Assembly (NCBI GenBank): GCA_003021005.1
Contig: PXRI01000010.1
Span: forward strand, 43,445 to 107,444
DNA length: 64,000 nucleotides
Direction: 5' to 3'
Source: Halobacteriales archaeon QS_1_69_70
Lineage (GTDB): Archaea; Halobacteriota; Halobacteria; Halobacteriales; Haloarculaceae
In this document: in pieces, positions 1 to 8,616 of the stretch
How the letters are laid out: each line of letters starts with the position of its first letter
How positions within the stretch are numbered: position 1 is the stretch's first letter
The notes under the pieces: model-generated
What the model saw: the letters and a program-made list of their open reading frames with translations, nothing else
Database searches by the model: none
What the model was told of the DNA's origin: nothing
Program-made: the position numbers and the translations under genes

Positions 1-2
1 TC

Positions 3-245
3 CGGGACGCGCTGGCCGCGTGGTACCCGGAGAACCACTTCGGCGAGCTGGACGTGGTCGGCGTCGACCGGGTGCCGGTCGCCCAGTTCGCCCAGCCGCC
101 GGGGTTCCACGAGGGCCTCCCGGCGGTCGACGCCCCCGACGGTCCGGTGTACCTGGCCGGCGACCACACGCGGTGGTCGTCGATCCAGGGCGCGCTCGAA
201 AGCGGCCGGGCGGCGGCCGAGGCCGTACAGGCGGATCTCGAATAG
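3..245 (+). CDS. FAD-dependent oxidoreductase, C-terminal end (partial)
   Basis: The open frame enters from the left edge and covers only the last 80 residues. The segment with YLAGDHTRWSSIQGALESG, close to the C-terminus, matches the FAD-closing motif of amine-oxidase / phytoene-desaturase-like flavoproteins, where the Gly-Asp contacts the flavin and the following helix caps it. The substrate cannot be told from this fragment. It ends 28 bp before the convergent phosphoesterase gene. The N-terminal Rossmann half lies outside the window, so the family assignment rests on this one motif. Confidence 0.7.
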   Translation, partial: RDALAAWYPENHFGELDVVGVDRVPVAQFAQPPGFHEGLPAVDAPDGPVYLAGDHTRWSSIQGALESGRAAAEAVQADLE

Positions 246-273
246 CAGCGGTCGCCCCGTGGGGCGGCGGCCG

Positions 274-1080
274 TTACAGCAGCTGTCGGCACTCGCCGAG
301 CGGCGGGAACTCGTGGGTCCGGTCGGCCGCCCCGTCCCGGAGGACGGGTCGGAGCGGGTCGGCCGCGTCGACGAGCGGCGACTGGAAGTCCGCGCCGGTC
401 ATGTCGTTGACCGCGACGCCGGTCGGCAGGCGGCTGAAGGCCGGCAGCATCAGGACACCGGCGTCGCCGGCTCCGCGGCCGTGGAGGTAGCAGGGCCGCC
501 GCTGGCCCTCGACGTCCAGCATCGGGTGGTCGTGGCCGACCACGTACCAGTCCGCGTCCACCGCCGGCCGGACGTGGCCGTGGGCGACCACGACGGAGGT
601 CTCGCCCCCGTCGCCGGCGTCGATCAGGGCGCCGGCGCCTCCGTCTCCCGCGGCGCCATTGCCGGCGGCATCGTCGCCACCGTCGGCCACGTCGCCGTTG
701 CCCGCGGCGCCGTCGCAAGCGTCGAGTTCATAGGCGGCCGGCGTCGGGCCCTCACAGAGGTCCGCGACCATCGGGTCGTGGTTGCCGGGCGTGACGACGA
801 ACCGCGCGCCGACGTCGGCCGCCGCCGACTCGAGGGCACGGACCGTCTCGACCACCCCGGTCGGGAGCCCCGAGAAGGAGTGCAGCAGGTCGCCGGCGAC
901 GACCACCTCCCGCGGCTCGTACCGCCGACAGAGCGCGGCGAACCGCTCGAGGAGGTCCTCGTGTTCCCCGAGGCGGAACGCGACGTCGGAGGTCTCGTCG
1001 CGTCCCACGTGGAGGTCCGCACATACGAGGGCGTCGGCGGCCGGCAGATAGGCCGCCCGGTCGCGGGGCTCGAACTCCAT
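274..1080 (-). CDS. Metallophosphoesterase (calcineurin-like, COG1407 type)
   Basis: 268-residue cytoplasmic protein with all dimetal phosphoesterase motifs in order: DLHVGRD near the N-terminus, GDLLHSF, GNHDPM and GHDHPM. This spacing matches the archaeal ICC-like phosphoesterases; the substrate is unknown. A low-complexity Ala/Gly/Asp stretch (about residues 155-185) sits between the GNHD and GHDH motifs and looks like a surface loop. I chose the ATG at 1080, giving MEFEPRDRAAYLP, because the open frame further upstream is a basic, low-complexity extension unlike the family. It converges with the flavoprotein gene on its left. Confidence 0.8.
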   Translation of the reverse strand: MEFEPRDRAAYLPAADALVCADLHVGRDETSDVAFRLGEHEDLLERFAALCRRYEPREVVVAGDLLHSFSGLPTGVVETVRALESAAADVGARFVVTPGNHDPMVADLCEGPTPAAYELDACDGAAGNGDVADGGDDAAGNGAAGDGGAGALIDAGDGGETSVVVAHGHVRPAVDADWYVVGHDHPMLDVEGQRRPCYLHGRGAGDAGVLMLPAFSRLPTGVAVNDMTGADFQSPLVDAADPLRPVLRDGAADRTHEFPPLGECRQLL

Positions 1081-1329
1081 GCCTGGCTTACCGGGCGCGC
1101 GGACAAAGCGGTGACGCAAGCGGGGCGGTGGGGACGGAGAGGTGACCGCCGAAGCCGCGAGCCGCGGGCTGGACGTCGTGGTCGTCGCCACGACGGACCT
1201 CGCCTCCGGTCGATCTTCCCGCTGACCGTTCGCGCAATCGCAAACGCTCCCTGCGGTCCTGCCTCCCGCCGCTCGCGCCTCGCTACTGATAATACCCGGT
1301 GGTGTCCTGTTCTCTACCCATCGACCTTC

Positions 1330-1584
1330 TCACTCGAGTCGCCTCTCCCATCGAGTCTCGTCTTGATATCTGTGAAGTACAATTAACGTAGCAATTGCAA
1401 TCAAGGTAACAGTAATTCCTCCAATATTAGGTCGCTCAGGCAGATTAAAGATTACAGCAACGATGGATATGAGTGCCCATGACGCCACAATTGCGATGAT
1501 AATTCGGGCCCCCGCGACGAGGACTTTCTCCAATTTCATCTTTTCAACCTCGAGACCGTTGCTGCTCCAATTTCGTCTTTTCAA
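1330..1584 (-). CDS. Small hypothetical membrane protein
   Basis: Up to 84 residues with two hydrophobic segments: one around ARIIIAIVASWALISIVAVI and one around GGITVTLIAIATLIVL, followed by a charged tail. Two starts are possible: 1584, or 1539 giving MKLEKVLVAG. A 37-bp near-tandem duplication covers exactly this 5' end, so the first 15 residues may be an artefact of the duplication and 1539 is equally likely. The gene is AT-rich compared with its neighbours, which suggests recent transfer. Function not recognised. Confidence 0.45.
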   Translation of the reverse strand: MKRRNWSSNGLEVEKMKLEKVLVAGARIIIAIVASWALISIVAVIFNLPERPNIGGITVTLIAIATLIVLHRYQDETRWERRLE

Positions 1585-1587
1585 TCT
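1528..1587. repeat. 37-bp-spaced direct repeat over a gene start
   Basis: A 23-base block reading CTCCAATTTC(A/G)TCTTTTCAA... occurs at 1528-1550 and again at 1565-1587, 37 bases apart with two mismatches. As 37 is not a multiple of three, the duplication puts two alternative N-termini in different frames for the small membrane protein gene. Confidence 0.7.
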
Positions 1588-1707
1588 TAAATCCTAATGC
1601 TGATGAATCGGCTCCCTGACCCCGTGAATACATTGCGGATCCCCTGTTTTACACGCTACTGATAATGCTCCCTACTCGATGATGACCGTAGAGTTCGGGA
1701 ACGCACG

Positions 1708-1998
1708 CTATACACTGGTTTCCGCACGTCTCGTTTGATTTATTGAGTAAGTGAAGGCGATCACGGTAACCAGTACGGCGATACTGAATAATACCAGAAC
1801 AAGGAAAAATACTTCCTGGGCATTATCGTACCAGTAACATTGCCCTGCCGCATACTCAATACGGAGAAACCTGGTCAGATGGACTGACCCCGACGCTGCA
1901 GCCAATGTATCGCATCCTGGGTACGTCGATATGCCGCTATACCAAAGAAAAGCCGCGATCGCACCCGAGAATATTCCGACCTTTTCTGCTCGGTCCAT
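1708..1998 (-). CDS. Small hypothetical membrane protein
   Basis: 96 residues with an N-terminal hydrophobic segment (VGIFSGAIAAFLWYSGI), a central stretch with two cysteines (PGCD and GQCYWYD) that would face the outside if both helices cross the membrane, and a C-terminal helix (VFFLVLVLFSIAVLVTVIAF). It is AT-rich like its neighbour at 1330-1584 and unlike the flanking core genes. No family recognised. Its promoter would lie in 1999-2040, where AT-rich sequence is present. Confidence 0.5.
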   Translation of the reverse strand: MDRAEKVGIFSGAIAAFLWYSGISTYPGCDTLAAASGSVHLTRFLRIEYAAGQCYWYDNAQEVFFLVLVLFSIAVLVTVIAFTYSINQTRRAETSV

Positions 1999-2081
1999 AC
2001 TCCCAACCTCCCCCCAATATACTAAAGGTTAGTGATACTTTTTTCATGGAGAAAGATTCGTAACCGACCGACTTACCCTGG

Positions 2082-3701
2082 TCACCGGTTCCGGCCGAGC
2101 GACTCGTGGCTCGTCACCCAGTCGGACGCGGAGATGGCCGCGCCGAGCGACAGCTCGCCGGCAAGCACCGTCGTCGCGGCGATCTCTGCGAACTTATTGA
2201 CGTTGCCGGGGCCATCGCAGTCCAACATTGCGAGACACTCCTGTTGGGTCGCCATCCCGGTGCCGCCGCCGTAGGTCGCGACGATGAGCGACGGGATGGT
2301 GACCGAGATGTGCAGGGAGTTATCATCCAACAGCGTGGTGTTAACGATGGCGGCGTGAGACTCGGCCACGTTGGCCTCGTCCTGGCCGCAGGCGATGAAC
2401 AGCGACGCGAGGCCGTTTGCGGGATGGGCGCCGTTGGTCTCGCCGTCGACCATCAGGGCGGCGAGGCTGGCGATCTTCCCGTGGTGGTCGAGGCTCTCGG
2501 GTTCGGCGCCGAGGTGGTGGATGCAGGTGTCCTCGTCGAGCGTGACCTCGGCGGTGACCCGCTTGCCGCGGGTGTTCATCATGTTGACCGCGGAGGCCTT
2601 CTTGTCGGTCGAGGTGTTACCGTCGAGATAGAAGTTCTCGACGTAGCCGGGGTACTCCTGGAGGATCCAGTTGCAGGCCGCGAAGGTCGCCTTCCCGACC
2701 ATGTTCTGGCCGGCCGCGTCGCCCGTCCGGTAGCCGAACCGGAGGTGGGCGAAGTTGTTCGTCATGTAGTCTTCGACCTCGATCAACTCGGCGACGCCGG
2801 AGGTCTCCTCGGCCTGCTCCTTGATCGTGTCGTAATGATCGAACACCCAGTCGCGGAAGTCCCGCGCCTTCCGGGCGTCCTCGAAGACGAACACCGGCGC
2901 GCGGTTCATCTTGTCGTCGGTCACCGTCGCCGTCGCGCCGCCACACATGTTGATGGCCTTCATGCCGCGGCTGTAGGAGGCGACGAGGGTGCCCTCGGTC
3001 GTCGCCAGCGGGATGGGGTAGTAGCCGTCGGCGTGCTCGCCGTCGACCTTCACCGGGCCGGCCAGCCCGAGCGGCATCTGGGCGACGCCGATGAAGTTCT
3101 CGATGTTACCCTCCCCGCGGGCGGCGTCGAAGGAGAACTCGGGGACGTGCTCCAGCTCCACGCCCGTCTCCTCCGCGATGTACTCGTGCCGCCGCTCGAT
3201 GGCCGCCTGGCTGTAGTTGTCCTCCTCGTCCCGCGGAATCGACGGCAACTGGCCCTCGTCGCGGATCATGTCGCCGATCTCCAGCGAGAGGTCGCCGAAC
3301 GGCTTGGCCGTGAACTCGATGGCGATCTCGTGGTCGCCGGCCGGGATCTCCATGTCCTCGACGATCACGGTGACCGTCCGTCCGACCGGGAACTGGATCG
3401 GGTCGTTGTCGGTGACCTGGTCCAGCCGGAACGTGTCGCCGTCGGCGGTCTCGAGCAGAACCCGCTCCGGATCGACCTCCTGGCCGTTGACGGCGAGCCG
3501 GCTGATGCCGGCGAACTTCGCGTCCTGGAGCCGGTTTTTGACCTCGAACTCGACGCCCCGGTCGGTGTCCTGGAGGCTCCCGTATGTGTAGAGCCGCTTG
3601 AGGACCTTGTCGGGGATGTCCAACGAGACGAACCCGCCCCCACCGACGAGGTTGGCGTAGGCGCGCTTCAGGATACCGCTGTCTGGAGTTGGGATGACCA
3701 T
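2082..3701 (-). CDS. HMG-CoA-reductase-like protein with extra N-terminal domain
   Basis: 539 residues. Residues about 165-539 align by eye with class I HMG-CoA reductase, which makes mevalonate from HMG-CoA using two NADPH. The substrate-binding ENFIGVAQMPLGLAGPV begins at 201, TTEGTLVAS carries Glu236, TDKK carries Lys367/368, GQDEAN carries Asp441, and the C-terminal SHESLGRNR carries His532, so all four catalytic residues are present. GGGTGMATQQ (about 478-487) fits the cofactor loop. Residues 1-150 are not part of usual archaeal HMGRs of about 400 residues; they end in a beta-rich segment (GDHEIAIEFTAKPFGDLSL) that resembles DUF6379 proteins, the beta subunits of C-glycoside deglycosidases. 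That link is my inference. The start at 3701 (MVIPTPDSG) is preferred over a non-conserved upstream extension. The protein may be a paralog of the housekeeping HmgA with another substrate. Confidence 0.8.
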   Translation of the reverse strand: MVIPTPDSGILKRAYANLVGGGGFVSLDIPDKVLKRLYTYGSLQDTDRGVEFEVKNRLQDAKFAGISRLAVNGQEVDPERVLLETADGDTFRLDQVTDNDPIQFPVGRTVTVIVEDMEIPAGDHEIAIEFTAKPFGDLSLEIGDMIRDEGQLPSIPRDEEDNYSQAAIERRHEYIAEETGVELEHVPEFSFDAARGEGNIENFIGVAQMPLGLAGPVKVDGEHADGYYPIPLATTEGTLVASYSRGMKAINMCGGATATVTDDKMNRAPVFVFEDARKARDFRDWVFDHYDTIKEQAEETSGVAELIEVEDYMTNNFAHLRFGYRTGDAAGQNMVGKATFAACNWILQEYPGYVENFYLDGNTSTDKKASAVNMMNTRGKRVTAEVTLDEDTCIHHLGAEPESLDHHGKIASLAALMVDGETNGAHPANGLASLFIACGQDEANVAESHAAIVNTTLLDDNSLHISVTIPSLIVATYGGGTGMATQQECLAMLDCDGPGNVNKFAEIAATTVLAGELSLGAAISASDWVTSHESLGRNR

Positions 3702-4200
3702 GTGCCACACCCTCACCGCACCGGACCAAAAAGATTGCGTAGAACCAGTCGAAACGGCCGAATGACGCCGATACGCCACGTCCGTCTCGCGATACACCCC
3801 GACGGCGATTCGTGCTGGCCGGTCCCTCGAAGTCAGATTGGTGTCGCTGACCGACCGGACCGCTTCGGGCCGTGGGGCGATTGCGGACAGTCCACCCGTG
3901 GCCACCGCTGGTACCCGAGGTCGGCGGCCCAGTATCGCCGGCCGTCCTGGAGGGCTTCTCTCGGCGCGGAGGGTGAGTGTCCGACGGGCGGGCCGACCCT
4001 CGGCCAGGCCAGGGAGGTATTCGTCGACAGGCTCGGGGAAGGTTCCTGTAGCCGTCCCGGGGTCGGCTGCTGACCCGCCGGTCCATTAGCTTCCCCGACG
4101 GGCCGGTCGCGATTGGCGTGTCGGCGCGTGCTCCAATGGCGGCGTGTTATTTGGGATGGAACCGCCCCTTTTTCCACGGCAGTCTCCCTATGCATGCTCG
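3702..4200. other. Divergent intergenic region, no gene seen
   Basis: About 500 bases separate the HMGR-like gene (minus) from the DUF5797 gene (plus). Both must be transcribed from here. I see no credible short gene, tRNA or repeat. An AT-richer patch GTGTTATTTGG near 4143-4153 is a possible promoter element for the plus-strand gene. Confidence 0.4.
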
Positions 4201-4683
4201 ATGACGCTCTCGGAGGAGGCCGAGGCCCGGCTGGCGGACCTGGTCGCGTTGCAGCCAACGAAGAACGGGGAGCTCCAAGAGCGGTGGGGGCTGGACAGCG
4301 GGAGCGAGGTCCACCGGTACCTCGAAGCCGAACTCGACGAGTACTACTACCGGAACGAGGACAGCCGCATCTGTGCCACGCCCGCGGCGGCCGAGGTGCT
4401 CGGGATGGAGACCGACGAGGACCTCGTCCGCGTCCCGGAACTGCGGGCCGAGATCCTCGAGGTGCTCGCCGGCCCCGACGAGGAGCCCCAGAGCGTCGTG
4501 TCGGTGCTGCAGGACGTCCGCGGGGCGGGGGTTGATCCCGACCCCGACGCCGTCCGGTCCGGCCTCCGGAGCCTCGAGGACCGGGGGGTCGTCGAGGTCG
4601 TCCGGAAGACGGTGCCGACGTTCCGGTTGGCCGTCGACCGCGAGGCGTTCGCCGTGGAGGTCCTGGAGGACGTCGAGGCCTAG
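4201..4683 (+). CDS. DUF5797 family protein
   Basis: 160 residues, soluble and acidic. The opening, MTLSEEAEARLADLVALQPTKN followed by ELQERWGLDSGSEVH, matches from memory the haloarchaeal DUF5797 family. A second half (about residues 85-160) looks like a winged helix: SVVSVLQDVRGAGV, then RSGLRSLEDRGVVEVV. A DNA-binding or regulatory role is likely but unproven. The ATG at 4201 agrees with the family N-terminus; an upstream in-frame start at 4144 would add 19 non-conserved residues. It ends overlapping the 3' end of the convergent DUF5787 gene by 4 bases. Confidence 0.7.
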   Translation: MTLSEEAEARLADLVALQPTKNGELQERWGLDSGSEVHRYLEAELDEYYYRNEDSRICATPAAAEVLGMETDEDLVRVPELRAEILEVLAGPDEEPQSVVSVLQDVRGAGVDPDPDAVRSGLRSLEDRGVVEVVRKTVPTFRLAVDREAFAVEVLEDVEA

Positions 4684-5714
4684 CGCCGCCGGCGCCGCTT
4701 CCGCGCGAGCAACCGGTCGGTCGCCTTGCCGGGCCCGCCCTCGATCGGCCAGCCCCCGCGGCGCCACGCGGGCGGCTCCGGCTCGAAGGACGGACACCCG
4801 CCGGTGCACTCGGCGGCGGTCTGTTCGCCGTCCTTCGCCCCACACCACGGGAACGGCCCGGAGGGGTCCCGGAGCCGGAAGTGCCGGCAGTCCGTCCGCA
4901 TGGTCTCGGCGTACGACCGCCACCCCCGTTCGTAGGCGCGCTCGCCGATCTCCAGTCGTTTGCCGCGCTTCCAGGCCGGGTCGGCGTATTCGAACTGCGC
5001 CGCCGAGGCGTCGGCCTCGGCGCCAGCGGGCCGCTCGAGGATGCGCGTCCCCGGGCCCGCCGGGTCGAGCGTCCGCGGGTTCCAGACCGTGTCGGCCCGC
5101 CAGCCGTCCGGGGTCCCGGCGACCGCGAGGATGCCGACCTCGACCGGGATGGCCTCGAGCAGCGCGGGCTCGACGTCGGCGGCCGTGGCCTCCGTCGCCA
5201 GCCACACCTCGTCGGCCAGGCCCAACGCCACGTCGTGTTCGAGCTGGCCGGACAGTGCCCGGGCCGCGGCGGCGTCGAGGTCCGGCTTGTTCTCGATGGC
5301 GACGACGCGATCGACCCAGTCGGGGTACCGGTAGCGCCGCCGGAGTTCGACACGGTTGCCCCGCTTGCGGGTCTCGACGAATCCGCGGTCGGCGGCGCGG
5401 TGGACGGCCTCCCGGACGTACCGCCAGGGGTAGCCGGGCTGTGGGAGCGCGTCCCGGTAGTACGCCCACGAGCCCGGGGCGTGCCGCGCCACGTGCAGGA
5501 GGTCGGCGTCGAGCCGCCCGTCGCCGAACGGCGCCCGCCGGTCCAGCGCCTCGCGGGTCGTCTCCACGACGACGGTGTCCCACCGGCGGCGCCGGGTGCC
5601 GAGCTGGCGGGCGACGATGGCGACCCGGTCGCCATCGGCCTCGCTATCCCCGCCGGGCGGCCAGTGGCGCTCGGCCCAGCGACAGACGCGCAACTCGAAG
5701 CCGAACTCCTTCAC
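4680..5714 (-). CDS. DUF5787 family protein
   Basis: 344 residues from a GTG start at 5714. The opening KEFGFELRVCRWAE and the core YPDWVDRVVAIENKPDLD, followed by LEHDVALGLADEVWLATEA, match the haloarchaeal DUF5787 family. The E-x-K pair in AIENKPDL resembles the catalytic E-x-K of PD-(D/E)XK nucleases, so a restriction-like fold is a reasonable guess. The C-terminal part has a Cys cluster (DCRHF, PWCGAKDGEQTAAEC, GGC) that could bind metal, and ends in a basic tail RKRRRRR. Open frame extends far upstream in the same frame, but only the part from 5714 looks conserved. Confidence 0.7.
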   Translation of the reverse strand: MKEFGFELRVCRWAERHWPPGGDSEADGDRVAIVARQLGTRRRRWDTVVVETTREALDRRAPFGDGRLDADLLHVARHAPGSWAYYRDALPQPGYPWRYVREAVHRAADRGFVETRKRGNRVELRRRYRYPDWVDRVVAIENKPDLDAAAARALSGQLEHDVALGLADEVWLATEATAADVEPALLEAIPVEVGILAVAGTPDGWRADTVWNPRTLDPAGPGTRILERPAGAEADASAAQFEYADPAWKRGKRLEIGERAYERGWRSYAETMRTDCRHFRLRDPSGPFPWCGAKDGEQTAAECTGGCPSFEPEPPAWRRGGWPIEGGPGKATDRLLARKRRRRR

Positions 5715-5823
5715 GGGCGTGGCTGGGAGGGGCGGCGACGTAAGCGGTTCGCCCCGACGGCCGGAACGTACGGGACGGCCGGCAGCCGACCCGCCGCCGG
5801 GTTTTGGAGCGTCGCGCTCGGAT

Positions 5824-5840
5824 GAAAACTTATTACGGTA
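5824..5840 (+). promoter_or_regulatory. TATA-like element
   Basis: The AT-rich patch GAAAACTTATTACGG lies 25-35 bases upstream of the ATG at 5860 in otherwise very GC-rich DNA, the spacing expected for a leaderless archaeal promoter. Confidence 0.4.
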
Positions 5841-5859
5841 CAGTGTCGAGCTACCGTCG

Positions 5860-7014
5860 ATGAACCCCGACGGACGCGTCCTGCTCGTGCTTCTGGCGTC
5901 GTGCGCCGTCGTCGCAGGAGCCGGCGCGCCGGCCGCCGCGAGTTCGCCCCCCTCCTCGGTCTGTCCGGTCTGCGGCGGCGCGTACCCGGCGATGTGGACG
6001 GACACCGAGTGGACGACCCCCGACGACCGGACGCTGACCATTCGAGTCCACGAGAACGGGTCCGCGACGTGGATCGCCGACCTCCGCTGGGACGACCCCG
6101 AAGACGCTCCCGGGCCCGACGAGGCGGACGCCGTCGAGTCGGCGGCCGAGGATACATTGGCGGAGGCGCTGTACCTCCCCGAACACGAAGCGGTCGCCGT
6201 CGAGGTGCGCGAGGGACGGACGCAGGTCACCTGGCAGACACCGGGCGTGGTCGCCGAGCGGTTCGACCACGGCGTGTTCCGGCCGTTCCACGGCGAGGGA
6301 AGCAGCCGGACGCTCGTTTTGAACGTCGAGACGCTCGTCGTCCGGGCGCCGGCCGGGCCGGTCGTCACGAACGACCCGGCGGTCGGGACCGTCACCGACG
6401 ACGGGAGGGAGGTGCGCGTCGTCTTCGGCGACAATACCGACAGATACCTCGAGGACGCCTACGTCGTCTTCGGCGACGAACGGGACGCCGCAAGCGGAAT
6501 CTCGACGGAGCTGGCCGTCGGGTCACTCCTGTGGCCGATTGCCGGCAGGAACCTCCTGTGGCTTCTCGTCGTCCCGGCGGTCGCGTTCTGCGTCGGCCTC
6601 GCGGGACTCCACGCGGCCGGACGCCGGTGGGGCGCCGCGCCGGACCGGACCGAACGGTACGGCGCCGCCGGGCTCGCGGTCGGGCTGTCCGCACTCTTCG
6701 CCGCGGTGGTCGGTCCCGTCCCGTTCGGCCCGCTGTACTCCCTCCCCGGGCTCCTGCTGGCGCTCGCGGCGCTGGCCGCCTTCGGCTACGCTGCCGCCGC
6801 GGCCGACCGACGGCTGCTCGTCGCCGCGGGGGCGGCCGTCCCGGTCGTCGGGCTCGCGCCGTTCGTCGCCAACGTGTGGCCGGCCGTCCAGGTCACCAAC
6901 CTGTACTTCCTCACGTCTCTCGCCTACACTGGCTTTGCGGTCGCGGTCGTGGTCCTCGGTGCTCCGTGGTACCTGTTCGGGCTGGCGCTCGGCCGGCGGG
7001 AGACGACCACCTGA
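5860..7014 (+). CDS. Exported membrane-anchored protein, five C-terminal helices
   Basis: 384 residues. Residues 1-28 form a signal peptide (LLVLLASCAVVAGAGAPAAA) followed by a CPVCGG motif that could bind metal or be redox-active. A large extracellular beta-type domain (about 45-220) precedes about five transmembrane helices (from LLWLLVVPAVAFCVGLAGLH to the C-terminus). Start chosen because it gives the signal peptide and lies about 30 bases below a TATA-like AACTTATTACGG, as expected for a leaderless transcript. The architecture resembles haloarchaeal surface sensors, but the family is not recognised. Confidence 0.6.
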   Translation: MNPDGRVLLVLLASCAVVAGAGAPAAASSPPSSVCPVCGGAYPAMWTDTEWTTPDDRTLTIRVHENGSATWIADLRWDDPEDAPGPDEADAVESAAEDTLAEALYLPEHEAVAVEVREGRTQVTWQTPGVVAERFDHGVFRPFHGEGSSRTLVLNVETLVVRAPAGPVVTNDPAVGTVTDDGREVRVVFGDNTDRYLEDAYVVFGDERDAASGISTELAVGSLLWPIAGRNLLWLLVVPAVAFCVGLAGLHAAGRRWGAAPDRTERYGAAGLAVGLSALFAAVVGPVPFGPLYSLPGLLLALAALAAFGYAAAAADRRLLVAAGAAVPVVGLAPFVANVWPAVQVTNLYFLTSLAYTGFAVAVVVLGAPWYLFGLALGRRETTT

Positions 7015-7059
7015 GGAGGGTCGGCCACATTTTTCACGCCCGCGGCGCAAGGATCGGCC

Positions 7060-8616
7060 ATGGCGGAGTACGACCACTATATCGACGGCGAATGGGCCGC
7101 GGGCGAGGGCGGCGAGTTCGACAGCGAGAACCCCGCGACCGGCGAGACGCTCGGGACCTTCCCACAGGGGACCGAGTCGGAGGTCCGGACCGCGATCGCG
7201 GCCGCCAACGACGCCTACGAGGAGTGGCGGGCGCTGTCGTACATCGACCGGGCGGAGTACCTCTGGGAGATCTACCACGAGCTGCGGGACCGCCACGAGG
7301 AGCTGGGCGAGATCGTAACCAAAGAGTGCGGCAAGGAGATCAGCGAGGGGAAGGCCGACGTCACCGAGGCCTGGCACATGGTCGAGTGGGCCGCCGGCAA
7401 CGCCCGGCACCCCCACGGCGACATCGTCCCCTCGGAGATCCCGGCCAAGGACGCCTACATGCGGCGGAAGCCCCGCGGCGTTGTCGGCTGCATCACGCCG
7501 TGGAACTTCCCGGTGGCCATCCCCTTCTGGCACATGGCGGTCACGCTCGTCGAGGGCAACACCGTCGTCTGGAAGCCGGCCGAGCAGACGCCGTGGTGCG
7601 GCCAGATCATCGCGGAGATGTTCGACGACACCGGCATTCCGGACGGCGTGTTCAACATGGTGCAGGGGTTCGGCGACGCCGGGGCGGCGATCGTCGAGGG
7701 CGACGTCGACACCGTGCTGTTCACCGGGAGCGCCGAGGTCGGCCACGAGATCAGCCAGCAGGTCGCCCGCGACCCCGACAAGAACACCGCCTGCGAGATG
7801 GGCGGGAAGAACGCCGTCATCGTCACCGAGCACGCGGACCTGGACGTGGCGGTCCACGCGGCGGTGATGTCGTCGTTCAAGACGACGGGCCAGCGTTGTG
7901 TCTCCTCGGAACGGCTCGTCGTTCACACCGAGGTCTACGACGAGTTCAAACGGCGGTTCGTCGACGTCGCCGAGTCCGTCGCCGTCGGCGACCCCCTCGC
8001 GGCGGACACCTTCATGGGGCCCGTGGTCGACGGGAGCCAGGTCGAGAAGTTCCACCGGTACAACGACCTCGCCCGGAAGGAGGGCGCCGACGTCCTCGTC
8101 GACCGCGCGGAGCTGGACGCCGACGAGATTCCGGCCAGCCCCGACGGCGGGACGGCCACGGCCGCCGATGGCACACACACCGGTCGCGACGCGGCCGGCT
8201 ACTGGGTCGGGCCGTTCGTCTACGAAATCGACTACGACACCGACCTCCGCTGTCTGAAGGAGGAGGTCTTCGGCCCCCACGTCGCACTCGTAGAGTACGA
8301 CGGCGACGTCGACCGCGCGATCGAGATCCACAACGACGTCCCGTACGGCCTCGCCGGCGCCATCGTGAGCGAGGACTACCGGCAGATCAACCGCTACCGC
8401 GACCGGGGCGAGGTCGGCCTCGCGTACGGCAATCTCCCCTGCATCGGCGCGGAGGTGCAACTGCCGTTCGGCGGCGTCAAGAAGTCCGGGCAGGGCGCCC
8501 CCTCGGCGCGGGAGGTCATCGAGGCCGTCACTGAGCGGACGGCCTGGACGTTGAACAACGCCAAGGACATCGAGATGGCCCAGGGCCTGTCGGCGGACAT
8601 CACGACCGGGGACTGA
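7060..8616 (+). CDS. NAD(P)-dependent aldehyde dehydrogenase
   Basis: 518 residues, a full-length member of the ALDH superfamily that oxidises aldehydes to acids. Seen motifs: GCITPWNFPVAIP (oxyanion Asn149), KPAEQTP (Lys172), FTGSAEVG, catalytic general base Glu246 in CEMGGKN, and nucleophile Cys280 in TTGQRCVSSER. Residues about 355-375 form a loop rich in Gly, Ala and Thr before WVGPFVYE, a short insertion relative to typical family members. The substrate is not evident; the overall pattern is close to ALDH7-like or semialdehyde dehydrogenases. A T-run in ACATTTTTCACG lies just upstream. Monocistronic, with a repeat-filled region downstream. Confidence 0.9.
   Translation: MAEYDHYIDGEWAAGEGGEFDSENPATGETLGTFPQGTESEVRTAIAAANDAYEEWRALSYIDRAEYLWEIYHELRDRHEELGEIVTKECGKEISEGKADVTEAWHMVEWAAGNARHPHGDIVPSEIPAKDAYMRRKPRGVVGCITPWNFPVAIPFWHMAVTLVEGNTVVWKPAEQTPWCGQIIAEMFDDTGIPDGVFNMVQGFGDAGAAIVEGDVDTVLFTGSAEVGHEISQQVARDPDKNTACEMGGKNAVIVTEHADLDVAVHAAVMSSFKTTGQRCVSSERLVVHTEVYDEFKRRFVDVAESVAVGDPLAADTFMGPVVDGSQVEKFHRYNDLARKEGADVLVDRAELDADEIPASPDGGTATAADGTHTGRDAAGYWVGPFVYEIDYDTDLRCLKEEVFGPHVALVEYDGDVDRAIEIHNDVPYGLAGAIVSEDYRQINRYRDRGEVGLAYGNLPCIGAEVQLPFGGVKKSGQGAPSAREVIEAVTERTAWTLNNAKDIEMAQGLSADITTGD

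Noticed and set aside
259..1386. 375-codon plus-strand frame over the phosphoesterase
   Set aside because: Shadow of the minus-strand gene; the phosphoesterase motifs decide the strand.
2106..4073. Very long open frame on the plus strand opposite the HMGR-like gene
   Set aside because: It mirrors the third-codon-position GC bias of the real gene. The translation is Val/Gly/Arg/Asp-rich without any motif, and the minus strand carries all HMGR catalytic residues.
4373..5743. Long Arg/Pro/Ser-rich plus-strand frame over DUF5787
   Set aside because: Composition typical of an out-of-frame reading in GC-rich DNA; no domain.
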